Assembly (NCBI GenBank): GCA_964487255.1
Contig: CAZAQV010000015.1
Location: 1 to 64,000 of the forward strand
Length of the DNA stretch: 64,000 bases
Reading direction: 5' to 3'
Source of the DNA: CAZAQV01 sp964487255
GTDB taxonomy: Bacteria; Myxococcota_A; Polyangia; Polyangiales; CAZAQV01
The notes beneath the pieces were generated by a model, which was given only the letters and a program-made list of their open reading frames with translations, was not told the DNA's origin and searched no databases. Positions 27,258 to 36,751 of the stretch are shown here, in pieces (the stretch's first letter is position 1; each line of letters starts with the position of its first letter). The translations under genes were made by a program, and so were the position numbers.

Positions 27258-28553
27258 TCACGCCTCAGCGCGGGCGCTACTTCCGACGGTTCCGCACCTT
27301 TTTTCCTTGCTTGACGGGTCTTCGAAAGTCCTTGTTTCGTGTTGCGGTAACCACTGGGTGATCGGTGTGGCGCTGATACCGTGAAGGAGGATCGAGAGAA
27401 AGATCACCAAGCTCGCGGCCGGCCACAGCTCGGTGTCCGCGCCATGCAGGTCTGCCCACGCGGCGTAGACCATGGCTGCCACCGCGATGGGACCAAACCA
27501 GCCCGCGAATAGTGCCTCGCGATTTGTCCGAAGGGGCGGCACAAAGCGGCGAAGCGCGAAAAGAACCGGCAGGCGCCGCAGCGCGAGCACCAAGATAGCA
27601 AACACGATTCCCGCCGCTCCCAGCCCGGCGATTTGTTGCCAAGGGATCACCATCCCGAAGAGGACAAAAACCGGGACGTCGAAAAAACGTTTCATCACTT
27701 CGTTGACGCGTTGGTGACGCGCCTCGTGTTGATCGCGCACGAAGTGGTTGAACACCAAACCCGCTGCAAAGACGGCCAGTATACCATCGGTGTGCAGCAA
27801 AGTAGCTCCACCGAGCAGCGCAACGGCTGTCGCGACCATGACCGCAAGTAAAGGCGTTTGCCCGGCGCCTTCGTGGGTTTCCCACTTCCCGACACGTACG
27901 AGTATCTCTCCTAGGAGCCAGCCTGTGGCAGTGCCGAGCAGCAGTCCACCGATGACTTCACGCAGGAGGTTGTCGAGTAAGAAACGTTCGAGCGCTTCAC
28001 CGGGCGCGTGATTTAGCACCTGGTAGGGCAGCATGACCAACAAGAACGCCAGGCCGTCATTGGCGCCGGATTCTGCGCTCAGCAGGTGTCTTAGATCGGC
28101 GCGCACGTTTTTTTCCGCGAGCTCTCCGGTCACAATTGAGCTAGCGACAACAGGATCCGTCGGTGTGACGACCGCCCCAAGCAAGAGGGCGCTCCACCAA
28201 CCAAGACCCAGAACGACATTGGCCAGAATACCGGACACGACCCACATCGCTGGCATGGCGACCAGAAGCATGACTGCGAGCGAGCGCCGATGTGTCCAGA
28301 CGAATCGGTCCGGAAGCCGCAGTGCAATCCCGATGAGTGAGATCCCAAGTGTAATCCGTGCAACTTGCTCGATCAGCACCTCCTGGTTCATCAGCGATTG
28401 GAGATCGAACCAGTCCAGCGCCGCCGGGCCCACGGCGATGCCCACAAGCATCGTCAGAAGCGGCTCCGAGAGCCAAAGCTTGCGTTTGAGGATCGGGGCG
28501 AGGATGGCAAGGATGAGCGTCAGCCCACCAAGCAACAGATAGCCGGAAGACAA
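27258..28553 (-). CDS. CPA1-family Na+(K+)/H+ antiporter (NhaP-like)
   Basis: This is a cation/proton antiporter of 431 residues with about 12-13 helices. The ion-binding motifs are clear: TPTDPVVASSIV and AESGANDGLAF (the ND pair of electroneutral CPA1 proteins). It has only a short, charged cytoplasmic tail, unlike longer regulatory forms. The start is TTG at 28553, preceded by AGGACC; no better start is seen. It lies 19 bases downstream of the SDR gene and probably shares its transcript. Confidence 0.9.
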   Translation of the reverse strand: MSSGYLLLGGLTLILAILAPILKRKLWLSEPLLTMLVGIAVGPAALDWFDLQSLMNQEVLIEQVARITLGISLIGIALRLPDRFVWTHRRSLAVMLLVAMPAMWVVSGILANVVLGLGWWSALLLGAVVTPTDPVVASSIVTGELAEKNVRADLRHLLSAESGANDGLAFLLVMLPYQVLNHAPGEALERFLLDNLLREVIGGLLLGTATGWLLGEILVRVGKWETHEGAGQTPLLAVMVATAVALLGGATLLHTDGILAVFAAGLVFNHFVRDQHEARHQRVNEVMKRFFDVPVFVLFGMVIPWQQIAGLGAAGIVFAILVLALRRLPVLFALRRFVPPLRTNREALFAGWFGPIAVAAMVYAAWADLHGADTELWPAASLVIFLSILLHGISATPITQWLPQHETRTFEDPSSKEKRCGTVGSSARAEA

Positions 28554-28572
28554 CGTATCGATGAGGTCCTAC

Positions 28573-29451
28573 CTATCCTGCGCGCCTTTGACCACCGAGA
28601 AGAGTGAGTACCTCTCCGGTCACGTAGGAAGAATCACTCGACGCAAAGTACACGTATGCCGGCGCAATCTCTTCAGGTTGGGCCGGCCGTTCAAAGGGCT
28701 GATCGGCCCCGAAGTTTTCGTAGTCTTCGTGACTTCGCTCTGCGGGGTTGAGCGGCGTCCATACCGGACCGGGAGCGACGCAGTTGACACGAATCCTCTT
28801 TTTGGCGAGCGCCTGCGCAAGGGACTTGGTGAAGGCATGGATGGCGCCCTTGCTCGAAGCATAGTCGAGCAAAGAACCGGTCCCCTCGAGGCCTGTGATG
28901 GAGCCGGTGTTGATGATGGTCGCTCCCTCGTGCATGTGGGGGAGAGCGGCGCGCACCATATAGAAGTAGCCGTACACGTTGGTCTTAAAGGTGCGGTCCC
29001 ATTGCTCCAAACTTACGGATAGCACATCGTCGACATGGTTTTGATAGGCCCCATTGTTGATCAGGATATCGAGCCCTCCGAGCTCGCTAGCAGCTCGCTT
29101 TACGACCTGTGCACACGCCTCGGGGTCGCGGGCGTCGAGTTCGTAGATCACAGCGCGACGCCCTTCGGCTTCGATTTCCTTCTTGGTTTGCTCGGCATCA
29201 GACCTTTCTTCAGGAAGGCATGTGATCGCCACATCCGCGCCCTCGCGTGCGAATAGGTACGCCACTGCGCGACCGATTCCTGAGTCCCCCCCGGTGATCA
29301 GCGCTTTTTGGCCCACAAGCTTGCCTGCGGCTTTGTAGGCGGGCGCGCGATAGCGAGGGCGCGGCACCATCTTCGATTCAAGTCCCGGTGGTGACATGTC
29401 TTGCTTGTCAAACGGTGGTTCGGGCTGTTTCGGTGCGGTCGGTTGATTCAT
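28573..29451 (-). CDS. Short-chain dehydrogenase/reductase, general-stress GSP39 type
   Basis: This is an NAD(P)-dependent SDR of 292 residues. It has the Rossmann motif TGGDSGIG, NNGA, the catalytic YASSK, and a final VTGEVLTLLGGQ. The ~45-residue Pro/Gln-rich N-terminal arm (PPFDKQDMSPPGLESKM...) is the mark of the GSP39/YdaD/YhdF group of stress-induced SDRs. The ATG at 29451 follows AAGGAG and overlaps the stop of the upstream dehydrogenase by ATGA. The substrate is unknown. Confidence 0.88.
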   Translation of the reverse strand: MNQPTAPKQPEPPFDKQDMSPPGLESKMVPRPRYRAPAYKAAGKLVGQKALITGGDSGIGRAVAYLFAREGADVAITCLPEERSDAEQTKKEIEAEGRRAVIYELDARDPEACAQVVKRAASELGGLDILINNGAYQNHVDDVLSVSLEQWDRTFKTNVYGYFYMVRAALPHMHEGATIINTGSITGLEGTGSLLDYASSKGAIHAFTKSLAQALAKKRIRVNCVAPGPVWTPLNPAERSHEDYENFGADQPFERPAQPEEIAPAYVYFASSDSSYVTGEVLTLLGGQRRAG

Positions 29452-32441
29452 GGTGAGTTCTCCTTTTGGGATGGTTCGGTTTGCTGGGAAAACGCACGCT
29501 CGATAACCTGCGCGAGGTGCAGCGCTGTCTTTCCCGACAGCTGGCGCACTTGTTCGCGACAACTAAAGCCATCGGCGACGATCATGGTTTCCGCCTCAGC
29601 TTCGCGAACTCGAGGTAGCAGCACTCGCTCGGCGGCGGCTTTGGAGATGTCGTAATGTCCGGCTTCGAAGCCAAACGAGCCGGCCATGCCGCAACAGCCC
29701 GAATCGAGCACCTCAAAGTCTAGGCCTATTCTGTCGAGCAGATTCCGGTCCGCATCAAAGCCCATGATCGCGTGATGGTGGCAGTGGCGGTGAACGATCG
29801 CTTTGGCAGGAAAGGAAGGCAGCTTGACCTCGGTGTGCTGATCGAGAAATTCGGCCAAGGTGAAGACCGACTCGCTGAGCTTCTTCGCTCGCGGGTCGGC
29901 AGCCATGAGATTGGGGAATTCGTCCCGAAACGCAGCCGCACAGCTCGGCTCTAGAACTACGATTGGCGTGTCTTGTTTCACACAGGCCTCAAGCGCGTCC
30001 AAGTTTTCTCTCCACAACGTTTGCGCGCGGTCGAGCATGCCGTAGTCGTAAAGCGCTCTTCCGCAACAGAGCTTCTTCTTGGGTGTATGCACGCTAAACC
30101 CCATGCGATCGAGAACGTCATAGGCGGCACGGAGTGTCTCGGGGTGAAAGTAATTATTGAATGTATCCACGAACAGCATCACGTGGTTTTGCTCGTTGCC
30201 ATTGCCGTTCGAAGCCTGGCCGTCGCCGTTCGGAGCATCGCCATGGCGGCGAGAGGTTGGTTTGTGTGCGTGAAAAGGCTTCGGCGCAAAGCGTGGAATC
30301 TCTCGCTCGGGAGCCATCCCCGCGGCTTTCTTTGCAAGCGCCCGAAGTCCCGGCGTGCGAGCGGCCAGGTTCATAAAATTGGGAATCGCGCCCCCGATTT
30401 TTGCCCAGCGATCGATCCAACCAAACGCATATGCGACCCGTGGGCGAGGTTTTGCTTCGTAGTAATGCGACAAAAACTCCGCCTTGTAGGTCGCCATGTC
30501 GACGCCGACTGGGCATTCGTTTTTGCAGGCCTTACAGGAGAGGCACAGCTCCAGCGCTTCTTTGACGACCTCGCTTTGCCAGCGCTCCTTGGTTACACCA
30601 TCGATGCTCATCTCGTAGAGTGTTCGCGCGCGCCCCCGCGTGCAGTCGCGTTCATCGCGCGTGACCATGTAGCTGGGACACATCGTCCCGCCGTGCGTTC
30701 GCCGGCATTCACCCACGCCGACGCAGCGAAGTGCGGCGTGCGCGAAGCTGCCGCCGTCCCGCGGATACGCGAAGTGCGTCTCCGGCTCCCACGGATCGTA
30801 GTTGGGACCGATGCGCAGATTCTCGTCACGGTCATTGGGTCGAACGACTTTTCCGGGATTCATCTTGTTATCGGGATCCCACAGGTCCTTCATCTCTTCG
30901 AAGGCCGTGATGAGCTGCGAGCCGAACATCACATCGAGCAGATCGGCGCGTGACTGACCGTCGCCGTGTTCGCCGCTGAGCGACCCTCTGAGGCTGGTGA
31001 TCAGCTCTGCGGCCTCGCGTGTGAACGATCGATAGCGCTCAAGGCCAGCTGCCGAGTTTAGATCAAAGTTGATGCGCGAATGGATACAGCCCTGACCAAG
31101 GTGACCGTAGAGCGAAGCCTGATAGCCGAAGCGCTGGTAGAGGCCCTTGAGCTTGCGCAGATAAGGGCCGACTTGCTCGATCGGAACCGCCGAGTCCTCC
31201 CATCCAGGCCATGAATCGTTCTCTCCCGGCGTAAAAGCGGTCGCTCCGAGCGCGGCCTCGCGGATGTGCCAGATGGCTTCCATCACCGCTTCGTCCGTGT
31301 GCAGGGCCATGTCGTGGGCCACGCCACGACTGCGAAGCTCTCTTTGCGCTTGCTCGGCCTGGCTGCGAGCTTCTTCGAGCGTGTCGGCGCCGAACTCCAC
31401 CAGAAGCCAGCCTTTGCCTTCGGGAAAGTGCTTCAATGCGCCACGGTCGAGGTCTTGCATTTTTGTCTCGCGCGCTAGGGTATCGTCAATGCCTTCGAGA
31501 CCGATCGGTCTGTATTCGCGCACAGTTGCGATGGCATCTCCCGCAGCGAAGATGTCTTCGAACCCGAGCAACAGGAGCGCCCGTTTTTCAAAAGCAGGGC
31601 ATAGACACATGGTGGCTTCGAGCACGGCGCAGAGCGTGCCTTCTGAGCCCACCAGCGCGCGCGCGAGGTTAAACCCGTGTTCGGGCAAGAGCGCCGGCAG
31701 GCTGTAGCCGGAGACGCGTCGCGGGATGTCCGGGAAGCGCTCACGGATGAGCGACGCATACCGATCGCGAAGATCGAGCATGCCCTGATAGAGTTCGGCC
31801 TCTCGGCCTCCAGCGCCGAGCCGAGCCTGCAGTACTTTAGAGTCTGCCTTGCCGACGCGAAGTTCGGTTCCGCCGTAGGTGAGCACGTGCATGTGATCGA
31901 CATTGTCTTCGGTGCGCGGACCAGGGCCGTAGAACTCGGATAGGAGCGCGTGCACGCCGCAGCTGTTGTTGCCGATCATGCCGCCGATGGTGCAGTGATT
32001 GTGGGTCGAAGGATCCGGCCCGATGCGCAAGCCGTATTCTTCTGTGGTGTGTTCGCGTAGCTCGTCGAGAATGCATCCGGGCTGAACGCGCGCGAGCCGC
32101 CGGTCGGGGTCGACCGAAATAATCTGGTTCATGTACTTCGAGTAGTCAAAGACCACGGCGGTGTTGCAGCACTGGCCCGCTAGGCTCGTGCCACCGCCAC
32201 GCGCAAGGACCGGCAGACCGCGTTCTCGGCACAGGGAGAGCGCCTGGGCAACATCTTCGGTGTGGCGTGGAATGACGACGCCGATCGGGACTTGTCGGTA
32301 GTTTGACCCGTCGGTGGCGTAGAGCGCTCGCGAAGTGGTATCGAAGCGCACCTCGCCGTCGATCTTTGCGCGCAGATCGTCGATCAACGATTGGCGTTCT
32401 CTTTCCGGATCACCCTCGATGAGTGGCAATGCAAACGTCAC
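29448..32441 (-). CDS. FAD-linked dehydrogenase fused to an Fe-S oxidoreductase (D-lactate/D-2-hydroxyacid type)
   Basis: This is a 997-residue fusion. The N-terminal ~480 residues form a PCMH-type FAD-binding domain (RGGGTSLAGQ, GPDPSTHNHCTIGGMIGNNSCG) with a FAD-oxidase C-domain. The middle holds two ferredoxin-like cluster motifs, RCVGVGECRRTHGGTMCPSY and LCLSCKACKNECP. The C-terminus has CCG-type motifs (LCCGRALYDYG, EPSCAAAFRDEF, SGCCGMAGSFGFE) like GlpC/LutA. The layout matches YdiJ-like enzymes that oxidise D-lactate or D-2-hydroxyglutarate and donate to the respiratory chain. The start is GTG at 32441, 9 bases after the upstream stop. It sits between a PoxB-like gene and the GSP39 SDR. 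Confidence 0.9.
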   Translation of the reverse strand: MTFALPLIEGDPERERQSLIDDLRAKIDGEVRFDTTSRALYATDGSNYRQVPIGVVIPRHTEDVAQALSLCRERGLPVLARGGGTSLAGQCCNTAVVFDYSKYMNQIISVDPDRRLARVQPGCILDELREHTTEEYGLRIGPDPSTHNHCTIGGMIGNNSCGVHALLSEFYGPGPRTEDNVDHMHVLTYGGTELRVGKADSKVLQARLGAGGREAELYQGMLDLRDRYASLIRERFPDIPRRVSGYSLPALLPEHGFNLARALVGSEGTLCAVLEATMCLCPAFEKRALLLLGFEDIFAAGDAIATVREYRPIGLEGIDDTLARETKMQDLDRGALKHFPEGKGWLLVEFGADTLEEARSQAEQAQRELRSRGVAHDMALHTDEAVMEAIWHIREAALGATAFTPGENDSWPGWEDSAVPIEQVGPYLRKLKGLYQRFGYQASLYGHLGQGCIHSRINFDLNSAAGLERYRSFTREAAELITSLRGSLSGEHGDGQSRADLLDVMFGSQLITAFEEMKDLWDPDNKMNPGKVVRPNDRDENLRIGPNYDPWEPETHFAYPRDGGSFAHAALRCVGVGECRRTHGGTMCPSYMVTRDERDCTRGRARTLYEMSIDGVTKERWQSEVVKEALELCLSCKACKNECPVGVDMATYKAEFLSHYYEAKPRPRVAYAFGWIDRWAKIGGAIPNFMNLAARTPGLRALAKKAAGMAPEREIPRFAPKPFHAHKPTSRRHGDAPNGDGQASNGNGNEQNHVMLFVDTFNNYFHPETLRAAYDVLDRMGFSVHTPKKKLCCGRALYDYGMLDRAQTLWRENLDALEACVKQDTPIVVLEPSCAAAFRDEFPNLMAADPRAKKLSESVFTLAEFLDQHTEVKLPSFPAKAIVHRHCHHHAIMGFDADRNLLDRIGLDFEVLDSGCCGMAGSFGFEAGHYDISKAAAERVLLPRVREAEAETMIVADGFSCREQVRQLSGKTALHLAQVIERAFSQQTEPSQKENSP

Positions 32442-32450
32442 GATGCGCGT

Positions 32451-34238
32451 TCACCGATTCGGTTTGAGTGAACTAACGAGGTGTCGCATGGACTCGCCAA
32501 ACATGTGCCCGGCGCTCGGATCGCCCTTGAACACCGAAAACATGAAGTTCTTGGCTTGTTCGAAATCGATGTGTGGCGGAAGGGGTGGAACCTCGGGGTC
32601 GACGTGCGCGTCGATGAGGCAGGGTCGGTTCATGTTGAGCGCCTGCGTCCACGTCTCCACGATTTGATCAGGCTTTCGCAGCTCCAGACCACCTAAGCCG
32701 AGCGAGCGTGCGTGCTCTGCGTAGTCGACGGCGGGAATCGTCTGCGATGCTTCGAACTTTGGATCCCCTTCCATCACACGTTGTTCCCAGGTCACTTGAT
32801 TGAGGTCGCGGTTGTTGAGCACCACGATCACAAGTTGCTTGTTGCTCCACTGTTCAAAATATTTCTTGATCGTGATGAGCCCATTGAGACCGTTCATTTG
32901 CATGGCACCATCACCCACAAAGGCGATAACAGGCCGATCCGGGTGCGCGAATTTGGCTGCGATGGCGTACGGCACGGCAGGACCCATGGTCGCGAGGTTG
33001 CCCGAAAGCGATGCCATCATGCCGGGACGTATTTTGAGATTGCGTGCCCACCAGTTCGCCGATGAACCGGAGTCGGCCGTGATCACACAGCGCTCGGGAA
33101 TCATCGGGTTCAGCTCATGGAAGATGCGTTGCGGGTTGATCGGATTTGCATCTTTCATGGCGCGCTCTTCGACCAAGCGGTCCCACTCGGCACGCCACTG
33201 TTCAATTTTCTCTCGCCATTGACGGTCTGTTTTTCTCTTCAAATGTGGCAACAGAGCGCGCAACGTCAGTTTGGCGTCACCGCAAAGGTTGACTTCCGTA
33301 TTAAAGCGAGAGCCGAGCATGCGTGGCTTGATGTCGATTTGCACGCCTCGGGCTTGTCCTTCCTTGGGCAGCCATTCGCTATACGGAAAGCTCGTTCCGA
33401 CCATTAACAGTCGATCGCAGCCCTTCATCATCTTGTCGGTACTTTCGCTTCCGAGCAGACCGATGGGGCCGGTGACGTACGGAAGGGCGTCGTCGAGACA
33501 CGCGCGTCCGAGCAAGGCCTTCGCCACCCCGGCGCCGAGCGCGTCGGCAACCTCCATCACTTCTTCTTGTGCACGCAGCGCGCCCGCCCCCACCAGCATC
33601 GCGACCCGTTCGCCAGTGTTGAGTAGCTCGGCAGCATCCTTGAGGTCATCGTCCGCGGGGACGATTTGCGGCGGACGCCAACCTACAGCGGAGCGGACAG
33701 CCCCGTGTGTTCGAGGGGGCTTGGGTATGGCATCCATCTCCTGCACATCGTTGGGCACGATGACGCAGGTGACGGTTCGTTCGGCCATTGCGATTCGAAC
33801 TGCGCGATCGATCAGGTGCTGCGCCTGGCCGGGATGTGTACACATATGCACAAAGTGGTGGGCCACGTCCTTGTAGAGGGAGATCAAATCAACTTCTTGT
33901 TGGTAATCGGAACCGATCGCGGTTTGCGCCTGCTGGCCTACGATGGCCAGCACCGGCTGGTGGTCTTTGGCGGCGTCGTAAAGCCCGTTGAGCAGATGGA
34001 TGGCGCCTGGGCCGGAGGTTGCCAGGCAGACGCCGAGCCTTCCGGTGAATTTTGCCTCAGCGCAGGCCATGAAGGCAGAGAGTTCTTCGTGTCGCGACTG
34101 GATAAACTGGATGTTCTGCTCTCTTCGTCGCAGCGCACCCATCAAGCCATTGATCCCATCACCTGGGTATCCATAGATGCGATGGATGCCCCACTGCTCG
34201 AGTCGTTCGATGATGTGGTCGGAAACCGTGTTGTGCAT
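32451..34238 (-). CDS. ThDP-dependent pyruvate oxidase/dehydrogenase, PoxB-like
   Basis: This is a 594-residue ThDP enzyme of the acetolactate synthase/pyruvate oxidase family. It has the ThDP glutamate region (RHEELSAFMACAEAKFTG), a middle FAD-type domain, and the ThDP/Mg motif GDGAMQMNGL...NNRDLNQ. Length is close to E. coli PoxB. Pyruvate to acetate plus CO2 with electrons to quinone is the likely reaction, and the upstream/downstream order puts it directly before the 2-hydroxyacid dehydrogenase. An extended frame to 34547 is open; the ATG at 34238 matches the family start (MHNTVSDHIIERL), though GAAGGA abuts it. Other ThDP oxidases cannot be excluded. Confidence 0.82.
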   Translation of the reverse strand: MHNTVSDHIIERLEQWGIHRIYGYPGDGINGLMGALRRREQNIQFIQSRHEELSAFMACAEAKFTGRLGVCLATSGPGAIHLLNGLYDAAKDHQPVLAIVGQQAQTAIGSDYQQEVDLISLYKDVAHHFVHMCTHPGQAQHLIDRAVRIAMAERTVTCVIVPNDVQEMDAIPKPPRTHGAVRSAVGWRPPQIVPADDDLKDAAELLNTGERVAMLVGAGALRAQEEVMEVADALGAGVAKALLGRACLDDALPYVTGPIGLLGSESTDKMMKGCDRLLMVGTSFPYSEWLPKEGQARGVQIDIKPRMLGSRFNTEVNLCGDAKLTLRALLPHLKRKTDRQWREKIEQWRAEWDRLVEERAMKDANPINPQRIFHELNPMIPERCVITADSGSSANWWARNLKIRPGMMASLSGNLATMGPAVPYAIAAKFAHPDRPVIAFVGDGAMQMNGLNGLITIKKYFEQWSNKQLVIVVLNNRDLNQVTWEQRVMEGDPKFEASQTIPAVDYAEHARSLGLGGLELRKPDQIVETWTQALNMNRPCLIDAHVDPEVPPLPPHIDFEQAKNFMFSVFKGDPSAGHMFGESMRHLVSSLKPNR

Positions 34239-34524
34239 TCCTTCGCGATCTTGCAACCCCCGTGCCCAGCGGGGCACGCTGCGCATCGCGCTGACTGCGA
34301 GACCCAAAGCGGCAAACGAAACGGAATCTGCACCCCGGAGGTTCCGAGTTGGTAACAGAGGTAGAGGTGTTGGCACTTCCACTTGCCGTGGTTGCATGTC
34401 ACAGGGTGTGGCGACACGACTCGTATGGTTTCGGGTCGGCGGGTTTTGCATAAAGAGTTTTGCCGTTTTTCGTGGGCTATCCGGCAGGCAAATTTGGGCA
34501 CAGTAGCTGCATGCCAGGAGCGGC

Positions 34525-34908
34525 ATGTCCGCCAAATCCATGGGCACCCGGCGCTGGGCGATCGCCGAGGGCTACATCCCTTCGCTTAGTACCGGGCCGG
34601 AGCCTCAAATGACGAGTCACGAGACCGTGTGCATTCTCAATCTTGACGACCGCGATGCGCAGGTTCGCATCACGATCTTCTTTGCGGATCGCGAACCTGC
34701 GGGCCCGTATCGGGCAGAGGTGCCCGCGCGGCGTACGCGGCACATCCGGTTCAACGATTTGGAAGATCCTTCTCCGATTCCGCGTGACGAAGACTTCGCC
34801 TCGCTGATTGAGTCTGACGTGCCGATCGTCGTTCAGCACACGCGTCTGGACTCGCGTCAGTCAGAAAACGCACTTCTGAGCACCATTGCGTACGCACTGG
34901 GACAGTAG
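34525..34908 (+). CDS. Anabaena-sensory-rhodopsin-transducer (ASRT) family protein
   Basis: This 127-residue soluble beta-sandwich protein is nearly all family signature: RRWAIAEGYIPS, GPEPQMTSHETVC, ITIFFADREPAGPY, RTRHIRFNDLEDP and SDVPIVVQHTRLDSRQ. ASRT was described as the transducer of a sensory rhodopsin in Anabaena, but most homologues occur without a rhodopsin, and none is in this window. AGGAG lies 4 bases before the ATG. It starts a 16-kb run of same-strand genes, with the GH15 gene 18 bases later. It is divergent from PoxB with 286 bases between; I see no certain promoter there. Confidence 0.9.
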   Translation: MSAKSMGTRRWAIAEGYIPSLSTGPEPQMTSHETVCILNLDDRDAQVRITIFFADREPAGPYRAEVPARRTRHIRFNDLEDPSPIPRDEDFASLIESDVPIVVQHTRLDSRQSENALLSTIAYALGQ

Positions 34909-34926
34909 GACTTGGAGAACGATTCG

Positions 34927-36750
34927 ATGACGCGTGCCGACTGGGATGGACCGCGGATGGAGGACCACGGCGTCATCGGAAACCTCAAGACCGCTGCGCT
35001 GGTTTCTCGCAGTGGCGCCATCAACTTTTGCTGCTTTCCCGAGTTCGACTCGCCGCCCATCTTTGCGGCGTTGCTCGATCCCGAAAAAGGCGGACATTTT
35101 TCGATCGCGCCGCGCGGACGTGGCTTCGCGCATCAGCAGCTCTATTTGCCAGAAACCAATGTGCTCCTTACTCGTTTTTTGCATGATGACGGCATCGTCG
35201 AGCTCACGGACTTCATGCCCATCGCAATCGACGAGACGCTGCCACATTGCATCGTACGCATGGTCCGATGCGTCCGCGGTGAAAGCCAAATCGAGGTTGT
35301 GTGCGCTCCCAAGTTTGACTTTGGTCGCAAGCAGCACACCGTTTCGAAGAACAAGAACGATTTCGTTTTTGAGGTCGATGACTCTTCTTTGCCCTCGCTT
35401 CGTTTGGCCCTTCCCCAGACGGCAGAGACCGATGCAAAGGGTGCGGTGCGAACGACGCTTCGGTTGCGCAGCGGGCAGGTGTGTACGGTCATCCTCGGGC
35501 ACGGGAAAAGCGAATGGACTCGCGAAGGTATGGATGACGCGTTCGAGCGAACCGTCCACTACTGGCGCAACTGGATTTCACGTTGCCAATACCACGGACG
35601 TTGGAGAGAGATGGTGTATCGCTCGGCACTGACGCTCAAGCTGATGACTTCCGCCGAGCACGGTTCGATCGTGGCGGCTCCCACCTTGGGTCTACCCGAA
35701 GCACCAGGCGGTTCGAGAAACTGGGACTACCGGTTTACCTGGATTCGTGACGCTTCGCTCTGTCTTCGCGAGTTTCTCGCACTCGGGCACACCGAGGAGG
35801 TCGAAGGCTTTGTCGGCTGGCTCGAAGAGCGGGTCATGAACTCTCCACTCGAAACGGGGTTGCGCCCTGCCTACCGAATTGACGGCAGCGAAGTCGATGA
35901 AGAAGAGCCGGTCGACGTGCGAGGATATCTCGATTCGCGTCCTGTGCGGGTCGGAAACGCGGCGGGCAAACAGATGCAGCTCGATATCGGAGGCCCGCTC
36001 TTTGATGCGCTTTCTGCGTATGCCGCGCGTGGTGGTACGCTGCCGCACGAACTCTGGGACGAACTTCGAAGGTTAGCCGACTGGTTCGAAGAGAACTGGG
36101 ACCGTCCGGACAAGGGGATCTGGGAGGTGCGCGGTGGTCCACAGCATTTTTTGAGCTCACGCGTCATGTGTTGGACAACCCTCGACCGGGCGGTGCGGAT
36201 CGCGGAACACTCCTCGCTACCGTGTCCCCGGAACGAGTGGCTTGAGCAGCGTGACCGGATCTATGCGCAGATCCACCACGAGTTTTGGTCTCCGGAGCGA
36301 CAAGCGTTCGTTCAACGTCTCGGCTCGACACAGGTCGATGCATCAGCGCTCCTCATGCCGCAGATGAGGTTTTGCGGCGGAACCGATCCGCGGTGGCTCG
36401 CCACGCTTGAGGCCATCGAGAGCGAGCTTGCCGAAGACGCGCTGGTTTGGCGCTATCGTCAAAGCAATGATGGAGACGACCCGGATCCGCTCACCACCGA
36501 CGAAGGAAGCTTCACGGTGTGTAGCTTCTGGCTGGTCGAGTGCCTGGCGCGAGCGGGTCGGCTTGAGCAGGCACAGCTCTATTTCGAAAAGATGCTCGGC
36601 TATGCCAACCACCTTGGGCTCTACGCCGAGCAGCTTGGGCTTCGCGGCGAGCACCTAGGCAATTTTCCGCAAGCGTTCACGCACATCGGTCTGATTACGG
36701 CAGCGATGGAGATCGACCGGCACCTTACCGAACGCGGGGGCGTGTATTGA
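34927..36750 (+). CDS. Glycoside hydrolase family 15 protein (glucoamylase/trehalase-like)
   Basis: This 607-residue protein has the N-terminal beta-sandwich (DHGVIGNLKTAALVSRSGAI...) followed by the (alpha/alpha)6 barrel of GH15. Barrel markers are NWDYRFTWIRDAS, the IHHEFWSPERQAFVQ region and TDEGSFTVCSFWLVE, which carries the putative catalytic Glu. Bacterial cytoplasmic members of this type act on glucans or trehalose; there is no signal peptide, so it is intracellular. The ATG at 34927 is chosen (GGAG 34917-34920). The next gene, actA, begins 1 base after its stop, so it looks co-transcribed with the respiratory genes, which is unusual. Confidence 0.9.
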   Translation: MTRADWDGPRMEDHGVIGNLKTAALVSRSGAINFCCFPEFDSPPIFAALLDPEKGGHFSIAPRGRGFAHQQLYLPETNVLLTRFLHDDGIVELTDFMPIAIDETLPHCIVRMVRCVRGESQIEVVCAPKFDFGRKQHTVSKNKNDFVFEVDDSSLPSLRLALPQTAETDAKGAVRTTLRLRSGQVCTVILGHGKSEWTREGMDDAFERTVHYWRNWISRCQYHGRWREMVYRSALTLKLMTSAEHGSIVAAPTLGLPEAPGGSRNWDYRFTWIRDASLCLREFLALGHTEEVEGFVGWLEERVMNSPLETGLRPAYRIDGSEVDEEEPVDVRGYLDSRPVRVGNAAGKQMQLDIGGPLFDALSAYAARGGTLPHELWDELRRLADWFEENWDRPDKGIWEVRGGPQHFLSSRVMCWTTLDRAVRIAEHSSLPCPRNEWLEQRDRIYAQIHHEFWSPERQAFVQRLGSTQVDASALLMPQMRFCGGTDPRWLATLEAIESELAEDALVWRYRQSNDGDDPDPLTTDEGSFTVCSFWLVECLARAGRLEQAQLYFEKMLGYANHLGLYAEQLGLRGEHLGNFPQAFTHIGLITAAMEIDRHLTERGGVY

Positions 36751-36751
36751 G

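Noticed and set aside
29973..30953. A 326-codon open frame on the plus strand
   Set aside because: It is antisense to the Fe-S and FAD parts of the fused dehydrogenase, with no family features.
34927..34940. A third copy of the GACGCGTC-type repeat near the GH15 start
   Set aside because: Only a short ATGACGCGTGCC stretch is shared; the flanks differ from the repeat element, so this is chance.
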